Of a stretch of DNA of 28,533 nucleotides, positions 22,694 to 28,533 are shown piece by piece. Position 1 is the stretch's first letter, and each line of letters opens with the position of its first letter. The translations under genes were made by a program, and so were the position numbers. Under the pieces are notes generated by a model that saw only the letters and a list, made by a program, of their open reading frames with translations, was not told where the DNA came from and ran no database searches. This DNA is from JAJFVC01 sp039698075 (GTDB lineage: Bacteria > Planctomycetota > Planctomycetia > Pirellulales > Thermoguttaceae), in NCBI GenBank assembly GCA_039698075.1, contig JBDKTJ010000155.1, forward strand, positions 1-28,533, in the 5' to 3' direction.

Positions 22694-24331
22694 ATGGACG
22701 TTCCTTGGAAGACACGCGGTCAGGCCGCCGTCGAAGTGCTGCTGATCTTGGCCGTTTTCAGCCTGCAAGGCGCGTGGCCCGTGCCGGACGTGAACGAACC
22801 CTATTATCTAGGCAAGGCCATCCACTCTTGGAACCCCGACTGGCTCCGCGGCGATTTCTTCCTGGGATCGGCCGACACCCATCAGGTTTTTGATTTCACG
22901 TTCGGCTGGCTGTCGTTGTGGCTTGGCCCGACGTCGCTGGCCTGGACCGGGCGCGTTCTGACGTGGCTGCTGCTGGCCTGGGCGTGGCGTCGGCTGAGCG
23001 TTGCGATCGTGCCGCGCCCCTGGTGGTCGGTGCTGACCGCCGCGTTGTTCGGCTGCTTGACGGAGCGATGCCACATGGCCGGCGAGTGGGTCATCGGCGG
23101 CGTCGAGGCCAAAGGGTTCGCTTACGTGCTGGTGCTGTTGGCCGTCGAGTCGGTGGTTCGCAACCGCTGGAATCGCGGACTGATCCAATTAGGAGCCGCC
23201 TCGGCGTTTCACGTGTTGGCCGGTGGTTGGGCTGCCGTGGCCGCCGGATTGGCGTGGTTTTTTCTACATTTTCAGACGTTTTGGACGGGAATCGCCAAGG
23301 GAAAACAAAAAATTCCGACGTTGCGGTCGCTTTGGCCGGGCCTGATTTTCGGATTGTTGTTGGCGCTGCCCGGCATCGTGCCGTCGCTCTTGCTCGATTG
23401 GGGCGTCGATCGCCAAACGGCCGCCGAGGCCCATCGGATTTATGTGTTCGAACGGTTGCCGCATCATTTGCTGCTGGCGGGAATACAGCCGGCGCTGATC
23501 GCCCGAATGGTCGCGCTTTGGTTGTTCTGGTTGTTGCTGGGCCGTTGGAACAGCGAGCAGAACCGGACGCGGCTCCGGGCGTTTGTCGCCGGAGCGGTTG
23601 CCATTTCGATGGTCGGGGCCTTGCTGCAACTGACGGTTTTCGTCGATCCGACGACGGCCGCCGGACTGTTGCGATTCTATTGGTTCCGCCTGACCGACGT
23701 GGCGTTGCCGATGGGCGTGGCGTTGGAGACCGTGGCGACGGTGGTCGGCGCAACGTCGGCCTCCGCGTCGGACGACCATCGCAAAACGGCGTCTCGAACC
23801 GTTCGCGTCGTGGGGCTGACGCTGGCGGTGTTGGTGGCCGCGTTGCATTTGGGCGACTTGGCTTCCATTCGGATCCGCCGGCCCGTGCCGCGTTCGCATC
23901 GCGTGGTCGAAGGGTCGGCGGCGTCGGAGCGCCGGACCGCCGATTTCGCCGATTGGCGCGACGCCTGCCGTTGGGTGGCCGACTCGGGCCGCATTCCGTC
24001 CGACGCGCGATTCCTGGTTCCGCGCCTGTCGCAGACGTTCCCTTGGTACGCCCATCGGACCGTGGTGGCGACGGTCAAAGACGTGCCGCAGGACGCCAAA
24101 ACGTTGGTGCAATGGTGGCAGCGCGTGAACGACATTTACAAAACCGGCCTCGAACCGCCCGAGTTGCGATGGTATCCGTCGCTGGCCGCGGCGGGCGTCG
24201 ATCGGCTCCAGCGTTGGGGCAAACAGTACGACGCCCAGTTCGTCCTTACCGAGCGAACCGAGCCGTTGCTGCCGCTCAACGTCGTGTACGGCAATCGCGG
24301 TTATGTCATCTACCGATTGGGCGGAAAATGA
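22694..24331 (+). CDS. Multi-pass membrane protein (DUF6798-like)
   Basis: 545 aa with about nine to ten hydrophobic helices, from VEVLLILAVFSLQGA (residues ~13-27) to VVGLTLAVLVAALHLG (~375-390), and a C-terminal soluble domain of about 150 residues. The luminal segment PVPDVNEPYYLGKAIH after helix 1 recalls the acidic first loop of polytopic glycosyltransferases. The C-terminal part (WRDACRWVADSG, FLVPRLSQTFPWYAHRTVV, KDVPQD) resembles planctomycete DUF6798 proteins as I recall them. The catalytic function is unproven. Start ATG 22694 places helix 1 near the N-terminus and follows the promoter; the open frame back to 22469 has no protein-like features. Its TGA stop overlaps the ATG of the Nudix gene (ATGA), so translation is coupled. 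Confidence 0.75.
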   Translation: MDVPWKTRGQAAVEVLLILAVFSLQGAWPVPDVNEPYYLGKAIHSWNPDWLRGDFFLGSADTHQVFDFTFGWLSLWLGPTSLAWTGRVLTWLLLAWAWRRLSVAIVPRPWWSVLTAALFGCLTERCHMAGEWVIGGVEAKGFAYVLVLLAVESVVRNRWNRGLIQLGAASAFHVLAGGWAAVAAGLAWFFLHFQTFWTGIAKGKQKIPTLRSLWPGLIFGLLLALPGIVPSLLLDWGVDRQTAAEAHRIYVFERLPHHLLLAGIQPALIARMVALWLFWLLLGRWNSEQNRTRLRAFVAGAVAISMVGALLQLTVFVDPTTAAGLLRFYWFRLTDVALPMGVALETVATVVGATSASASDDHRKTASRTVRVVGLTLAVLVAALHLGDLASIRIRRPVPRSHRVVEGSAASERRTADFADWRDACRWVADSGRIPSDARFLVPRLSQTFPWYAHRTVVATVKDVPQDAKTLVQWWQRVNDIYKTGLEPPELRWYPSLAAAGVDRLQRWGKQYDAQFVLTERTEPLLPLNVVYGNRGYVIYRLGGK

Positions 24332-24948
24332 ATCAAAAACTTCCCGATCGGTTGGCCGAACGACTTTGCGGTCCGTTGCCGACGCTGGTGGGCACGCGGT
24401 TCGAGCCGGAGCCGTTTCCGTGGCGTTGCACGTCGCCGCCGCCGGATGTCCGACCCGCCGCCGTGCTGATGTTGTTGTATCCGCACGAGGATCGGTGGTG
24501 GTTGCCGCTGACGCTGCGGCCGGCCGACTTGCCGGCGCACGGCGGGCAGATCAGTTTGCCGGGCGGGGCGGTCGAGCCGGGTGAGACCGACGCGGACGCG
24601 GCCGTGCGCGAGTTTCACGAAGAGTTGGGCGACGACGGCCAGTCCATTCGATTGCTCGGAAAACTCTCGCCGCATTACGTCGATGCGAGCAATTTTCTGG
24701 TCGTCCCCTGGGTAGGTGTCGTCGCCGCGAGGCCCGACTTCACGCCGAATCCAACGGAGGTTGAGCGATTGCTCGAAGTGCCGCTCTCGTTGCTGTTGGA
24801 TCCCGCCCAACTCGGCGTCGAACGTCGCACCTATCGAGGCGTGGGCCGCAACGTCCCGCATCTCCAATTCCAATCGCACAAAATCTGGGGAGCGACGTAC
24901 ATGATGCTCGGACAGTTGCTCCTCCTGACGGAATCCGTCGGAACTTGA
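24328..24948 (+). CDS. Nudix hydrolase, CoA pyrophosphatase type
   Basis: 206 aa. The Nudix box is complete: G80-x5-E86-x7-R94-E95-x2-E98-E99-x-G101. Just before it lies LTLRPADLPAHGGQISLPGG, matching the LLTxR...L..H.GQ..FPGG signature of the CoA pyrophosphatase subgroup (NudL/YeaB, PF00293 with UPF0035 motif). It would hydrolyse CoA or its derivatives to phosphopantetheine and 3',5'-ADP in the cytoplasm; the exact substrate is inference. It overlaps the membrane protein gene by 4 bp. The C-terminus (LLGQLLLLTESVG) is normal for the family. Confidence 0.9.
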   Translation: MNQKLPDRLAERLCGPLPTLVGTRFEPEPFPWRCTSPPPDVRPAAVLMLLYPHEDRWWLPLTLRPADLPAHGGQISLPGGAVEPGETDADAAVREFHEELGDDGQSIRLLGKLSPHYVDASNFLVVPWVGVVAARPDFTPNPTEVERLLEVPLSLLLDPAQLGVERRTYRGVGRNVPHLQFQSHKIWGATYMMLGQLLLLTESVGT

Positions 24949-25007
24949 GCGGGGAGCGTATAAAACAGTTTCGATCCATGATGCCCAAGGAAACCAAAAC
25001 GTAAATC

Positions 25008-25667
25008 ATGCAAGCGGTTGTATTCGATATGGATGGGTTGATGTTCAACACGGAGGACGTGTACACCTCGGTGGGCGAAGAACTGCTGCGACGCCGCGGC
25101 CACGTGTTCACCGCCGAGCTGAAGGACCGCATGATGGGCTTGCAGGCACGGCCGTCGTTCGAGGCGATGATCGACTACTGCGGATTGAGCGACACGTGGC
25201 AATCGTTGGCCGCCGAATCGAACCGACTGTTTTTGGAGATGCTCGAGTCGCGTCTGAAACCCATGCCCGGGCTGATGACGCTGTTGGACGCATTGGAACG
25301 AGCGAATCTCCCGAAAGCGATCGGCACGAGCAGTTGCCGGGAACTGGTCTATCCGTGTTTGAAGCCGTTCGGGCTGGCGCCGCGATTCCGGTTTATCTTG
25401 ACGGCCGAGGACGTGACCCACGGCAAACCCCACCCGGAGATCTACCAAAAGGCGGCGGAGCGATTGGGCATTCCGGCCTCGGAAATGGCCGTGCTGGAGG
25501 ACAGCCAAAACGGCTGCATCGCGGCCGCCTCGGCGGGGGCGTTCGCCATTGCCGTGCCCGGCGAACACAGCCGGGATCACGACTTCCGCCAGGCCCAATT
25601 GGTGGCCGACAGCCTGGCCGATCCGCGGCTTTACGCGGCCCTGGGAATCACCGCCTCGCGATCTTGA
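25008..25667 (+). CDS. HAD-superfamily phosphatase/phosphomutase, beta-PGM-like
   Basis: 219 aa. HAD motif I is VVFDMDG with nucleophile D7 and acid D9; motif II is GTSS (T107/S108); motif III lysine is K140 in HGKPHPEIY; motif IV is LEDSQNG (E164/D165). A helical cap lies between motifs I and II (about 15-85). This is the subfamily of beta-phosphoglucomutases and sugar-phosphate phosphatases. All catalytic residues are present and the substrate is unknown. It lies 59 bp after the Nudix gene on the same strand, so it may share its transcript. Its stop codon is overlapped by the promoter of the next gene. Confidence 0.9.
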   Translation: MQAVVFDMDGLMFNTEDVYTSVGEELLRRRGHVFTAELKDRMMGLQARPSFEAMIDYCGLSDTWQSLAAESNRLFLEMLESRLKPMPGLMTLLDALERANLPKAIGTSSCRELVYPCLKPFGLAPRFRFILTAEDVTHGKPHPEIYQKAAERLGIPASEMAVLEDSQNGCIAAASAGAFAIAVPGEHSRDHDFRQAQLVADSLADPRLYAALGITASRS

Positions 25668-25693
25668 CCTTGCCGCCGCGAAACTGCTAAATT
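25664..25693 (+). promoter_or_regulatory. Promoter for the SpsF-like gene
   Basis: TTGACC (25664-25669) and TAAATT (25688-25693) with an 18-nt spacer and an extended -10 TG at 25685-25686. It overlaps the end of the HAD gene. Confidence 0.6.
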
Positions 25694-25770
25694 GACGCGC
25701 CGCTGGCGTAGCGTTGAGGGACGGGCTGCGCAAAAAACCATGGATTCGGGAAGATAGGGGGGGTAGCTGG

Positions 25771-26532
25771 ATGCTCAAAAATCTTGGAATCGTGCAGGCG
25801 TGCCTTCATGGGCCGTTGCGTTGCAATCCGACTCGCCGGTTGGGCGGCCGTTCGATTCTCGAATGGGTCGTGCGGCGCGTGACCGACGCAACCCGCTTGA
25901 ACGGCGTCATTATCGCAACCTGTGACGCCGATCCGTGCCGGGCAATCGGGCGGCTGGCGCCCAGCGACGTGCCGGTTTTCGTCGGGCCCGAAGGCGACGC
26001 GCTGGCCCAATGCGCCAAGGCGTTGGAGCAATATCCCGCCGAGGGCGTCGTCTGCGTGCGCGGCGACAATTTGTTCGTCGACCCCGCGATGATCGACCGG
26101 CTGGTCACGGCGGCCGAATCGTATCCGGATTGCGACTACGCGGGCTACAGTTTGCGGGACGGTCGTCCGGCGGTGTTTTCACCGGTTCGGGTGTATGCCG
26201 AATGGTTCCGCGGCAGCGCGTTGCAGCGTGCGAATCGTTCGGCCCGAACGGCGGCCGATCGGGCGGACGTGACGCGATACTTTTTCTCGCATCCCCAAAA
26301 GTTCCACCTGCGTTTGATTCCCGCCCCGGCCGAAATCGATCGCGACGACGTGCGGCTGACGGTCGACATCGAAGAGGATTGGGACCACGCCCTGGCGTTG
26401 TTCGAGGCGTTGGGGCCCGAATACTTGGAATGGCGCGGCATTACTCGGTTGTTGGATCATCAACCGGCGTTGCGCAGTCGGATGGCGGCCCTCAATCGGC
26501 GTCCGACCGCGGCGTCGGCGTTGGACGGCTGA
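25771..26532 (+). CDS. SpsF-like cytidylyltransferase-family protein
   Basis: 253 aa, single nucleotidyltransferase (GT-A-like) domain. Features are an N-terminal LGIVQACLHGPLRCNPTRRL, where SpsF and CMP-sugar synthetases carry a Gly/Arg-rich nucleotide loop, RSILEWVVRRV, GVIIATCDA, VVCVRGDNLFVDPAMIDRL (matching the R.T.DNPf.dp motif) and DDVRLTVDIEEDWDHALAL (matching the t.Dt.eD...). The canonical RlPgK of the loop is not preserved, so activation chemistry is uncertain. Family members activate sugars such as Kdo, sialic or related acids for surface glycans. The start has AGGGGG (from 25756) upstream and its own promoter at 25664. The neighbours are membrane proteins and a HAD phosphatase, consistent with a cell-surface glycan role. 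Confidence 0.75.
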   Translation: MLKNLGIVQACLHGPLRCNPTRRLGGRSILEWVVRRVTDATRLNGVIIATCDADPCRAIGRLAPSDVPVFVGPEGDALAQCAKALEQYPAEGVVCVRGDNLFVDPAMIDRLVTAAESYPDCDYAGYSLRDGRPAVFSPVRVYAEWFRGSALQRANRSARTAADRADVTRYFFSHPQKFHLRLIPAPAEIDRDDVRLTVDIEEDWDHALALFEALGPEYLEWRGITRLLDHQPALRSRMAALNRRPTAASALDG

Positions 26533-26566
26533 ATCCGCCCGGTTGCTGCACAAGGAAGTCCTGGTC

Positions 26567-26779
26567 ATGATCGCGTTCATTCGCCCACCCGAGAGATCGA
26601 GCCGAAGCCGGGGCTTGCGACGCGTTCATCGCGTCCTGGCCGAGGCGCTGCTGCCGCCCGAGCCCGACCCGATCGAGCCGGCTCCGCCCCTGGTCGGATG
26701 GAAGGCGTGGCTGCTGGCCGGCTGGCTGTCGGCCGCGGCCCTGCTTGGCGTCGTTCACACCGTTGCAAGATGGCTTTAG
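26567..26779 (+). CDS. Small membrane protein, unknown function
   Basis: 70 aa. A basic N-terminal part (PPERSSRSRGLRRVHRVLAE) and a proline/acid linker (PPEPDPIEPAPP) precede one membrane helix (AWLLAGWLSAAALLGVVHTV) near the C-terminus, so it is probably single-pass with a cytoplasmic N-terminus. AAGGAAG (26552-26558) lies 8 nt before the ATG at 26567, favouring this start over the ATG at 26543. No family is recognised. It follows the SpsF-like gene by 34 bp and is probably co-transcribed. Its TAG stop opens the dispersed repeat at 26777. Confidence 0.6.
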   Translation: MIAFIRPPERSSRSRGLRRVHRVLAEALLPPEPDPIEPAPPLVGWKAWLLAGWLSAAALLGVVHTVARWL

Positions 26780-26860
26780 AGCAATAGGTATAGCGGTCGG
26801 GAAAACATGCCCACGACAAGCGTGGGCATGGCACCCAACACGCTACAGCGAGAGTGAAAC
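26777..26860. repeat. Palindromic dispersed repeat, copy B
   Basis: It starts TAGAGCAA then TATAGCGG, as copy A does, and holds the same core as a perfect hairpin: CATGCCCACG (26806-26815), loop ACAAG, CGTGGGCATG (26821-26830). The 35 bp 26805-26839 equal the reverse complement of 10572-10606. ACGCTACAGCG closes the right side. The core is inverted relative to copy A while the TAGAGCAA end is in the same orientation, so the palindromic unit can flip or recombine. The element fills most of the gap between the small membrane protein and the large membrane protein gene. Confidence 0.8.
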
Positions 26861-26895
26861 CGCATTAGTATATTGAGTAGAATTGGATCGCCGGC

Positions 26896-28533
26896 ATGTT
26901 GAGTCCTCTGATTTCAATCCTCACCTTGGTGGCCTTGGCCGTCGCGGCGTTCGGCTTTGGACGTCCGCTGTGGCGTTGGATCGGCTCGGACGACGACGCG
27001 CTGGCCGCCGTGCTGTTCAGCGTCGGCTTGGGCCTCGTGGCGGTCGGGCTGTTGTTGCTGGGACTCGGCGCCTTCGGCATGCTTTCGCCCGCGGCGATCG
27101 GCGTCGCGACCATGCTCGGCTGCTGTTGGGGATTGGTCGAAATTGCCTTCTGGTGCATTCCAAACGCCGAGCCGGCCGACGATTCGTCGGACCCGTCGGA
27201 ACGATCGCCCTGGTCGAGCGGGCCGGTCGATCGTTGGCCGCCGCCGTCCGCGTGGTGGTCCGCGGTCGTGTTGGGCGCGGCGACGGTCGTCGTTGCGGCA
27301 TCGTTGATCGACGCCTTGACTCCGCCGACCGCCGACGATGCGGCCTTCGCTTCCTTGGAATCGGCCAAGCGATGCCTCCTGGAAGGACGGTTGGTCGGTC
27401 CGACGCGGTTGGTCGACGCTTGGCACTGTTGGACGCTGGCCTTTGACGCCGACGGCGTCTGCGCTCGATTGGTTCATTGGGGCGTCGGGCTGCTGTTCCT
27501 CTTAACGTCCGTCGTGCTGGCGTCGCCGTTGGTCGGGCGTCGCCGGGCGTGGCTTGTCGCCGGGCTGGTCGCGCTGACGCCGGCGATCAACGGTCAGATG
27601 GGCAGCCTCGCCTGCGGCCTGACGCTGGCCGCCATGTGCGTGTTGGCCATGACCGCATGGTGGCAGGCCGTCCTGCACGGCGGTGACCATCGGTGGTTTG
27701 TCGCGGCCGGGTTGACCGCCGGCGCCGCGCTCGCGGTCGACGGGGCGGCGCTCTGGCTCATCGCCGCGCTGGCCGTCACGTGGAGTTGGGCGGTCGCCGG
27801 GCGATCGGAACAACGCAACTTGCTGCTGCGCGGCGCGGCCGTGTTCGCACTGGCGGCCCTCGGCGTCGCGTTGCCGGCCGGCATAGGGGCGGGCGAAGGG
27901 CTTTCTTTTTCTTGGGCGATGCGCCGCGTCGAATGGCTCGGGTTGTCCGGCCTCTCGGCGTCGGCATGGTCCGAACACCTCGGACTGGTCGCGCTGGCCG
28001 CGCTGCCGGCCGTGTTTTGGATGCGGCGGCTTCGCGGGCTGGGCGTCGTGCTGTCGGTCGCGGCGGTTTACGTCGCGGCCGTCGTTCTACTAGCCAATGA
28101 CGCTCGACTGCTGTTTCCCGCCGTGCCGTTGTTCGCGGCCGCCGCGGTTTGGGTGATGGCCGAAATGCGTCGGCTGCCGCGTCGCGCCCAGTGGATCGCG
28201 GCCTCGGCCCTCGGGTTGATGTTGGCGTGCCAGTGGACGGACTCCGTGGTCCGATCGTTCGAAGGGCCCGCGGCCGCCCTCGGCCTCGAAGACCGTGAGG
28301 ACTATCTGTTGCGGCGGGAACCGGTCTATCAGGCGGCGGCCATCGCCAATCGCGTGTTGCGGCCCGACGCCCGACTGCTGAGCCAAGACGCCCGGACGTT
28401 TTATTTCAATTGCCGCGTGACGTGCGAAACCTCGCTTCCAAGGCCGATCGCAGCCAACGGGTCCGACGCGGCTCGGCGGTTGTGCGACGACGGGTTCACG
28501 CACGTGTTGCTGGTCGACAACGAGTCGGACGGG
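26896..28533 (+). CDS. Large multi-pass membrane protein, glycosyltransferase-like, 3' end missing
   Basis: The frame from the ATG at 26896 stays open for 546 codons to the window end. Hydrophobic helices begin at the N-terminus (PLISILTLVALAVAAFGFG) and recur along the chain (for example LVAVGLLLLGLGAFG, VVLGAATVVVAASL, LLFLLTSVVLAS, LTAGAALAVDGAALWLIAALAV). The C-terminal visible part is soluble (LEDREDYLLRREPVYQAAAI, RVLRPDARLLSQDARTFYF). The layout resembles polytopic RgtA/ArnT-like membrane glycosyltransferases, but the loop-1 acidic motif is not clear (WIGSDDDALAAVLFS lies after the first helix). The function is therefore tentative. There is no good ribosome binding site; TATATT at 26869-26874 may be its -10 element. 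Confidence 0.7.
   Translation, partial: MLSPLISILTLVALAVAAFGFGRPLWRWIGSDDDALAAVLFSVGLGLVAVGLLLLGLGAFGMLSPAAIGVATMLGCCWGLVEIAFWCIPNAEPADDSSDPSERSPWSSGPVDRWPPPSAWWSAVVLGAATVVVAASLIDALTPPTADDAAFASLESAKRCLLEGRLVGPTRLVDAWHCWTLAFDADGVCARLVHWGVGLLFLLTSVVLASPLVGRRRAWLVAGLVALTPAINGQMGSLACGLTLAAMCVLAMTAWWQAVLHGGDHRWFVAAGLTAGAALAVDGAALWLIAALAVTWSWAVAGRSEQRNLLLRGAAVFALAALGVALPAGIGAGEGLSFSWAMRRVEWLGLSGLSASAWSEHLGLVALAALPAVFWMRRLRGLGVVLSVAAVYVAAVVLLANDARLLFPAVPLFAAAAVWVMAEMRRLPRRAQWIAASALGLMLACQWTDSVVRSFEGPAAALGLEDREDYLLRREPVYQAAAIANRVLRPDARLLSQDARTFYFNCRVTCETSLPRPIAANGSDAARRLCDDGFTHVLLVDNESDG

Overview
The window looks like chromosomal DNA of a high-GC planctomycete, probably of the Pirellulales. This is inferred from family content, not from a marker gene. 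The supporting features are a zinc-ribbon/GYF_2 tail-anchored protein starting MGIRFYCPNGH, a membrane Ser/Thr kinase beside an FHA-domain class III cyclase, a lutABC operon, a heparinase II/III-like secreted protein, large membrane proteins of planctomycete type, sparse Shine-Dalgarno sequences and many short palindromic repeats. No rRNA, tRNA, CRISPR array, phage gene or transposase was seen.

Layout: (1) 1-2334, minus strand: dnaG followed by the start of rpoD, read from a near-consensus sigma-70 promoter. (2) A 566-bp divergent intergenic region, then a FixJ/NarL-type response regulator and a secreted heparinase II/III-like protein (plus). (3) 5912-10513, plus: lutA, a YqhD-type iron alcohol dehydrogenase, lutB, lutC and a cupin, probably one operon for oxidation of lactate and related hydroxyacids or aldehydes. 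(4) 10644-12889, minus: a membrane P-loop ATPase with helices between Walker A and Walker B, and a tail-anchored zinc-ribbon/GYF_2 protein. (5) 12993-18014, plus: an alkyltransferase-endonuclease V fusion, a kinase with a periplasmic Cache-like sensor, and an FHA-GAF-like-cyclase protein. (6) 18065-18574: a DUF4160/DUF2442 pair with its own promoter. (7) 18601-20079, minus: an orphan lipoprotein solute-binding protein. (8) 20316-22433: a small conserved protein, a 245-bp MITE-like element, a radical SAM protein, a 28-aa very basic protein missed by length-filtered ORF calling, and a single-domain response regulator. (9) 22694-28533, plus: a multi-pass membrane protein, a CoA-pyrophosphatase-type Nudix hydrolase, a HAD phosphatase, an SpsF-like nucleotidyltransferase, a small membrane protein and a second large membrane protein running off the window.

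The most interesting coherent system is the kinase/cyclase pair. A transmembrane kinase with an outside-facing sensor lies immediately upstream of a soluble cyclase with an FHA phosphothreonine-binding module, suggesting a relay from an external ligand through phosphorylation to a cyclic nucleotide. The cyclase keeps its metal aspartates and transition-state Asn/Arg but lacks the usual purine-selecting lysine, so its product is uncertain. The other notable items are the alkyltransferase-endonuclease V fusion and the repeat families. Several repeats sit on gene ends and supply stop codons or the last residues.
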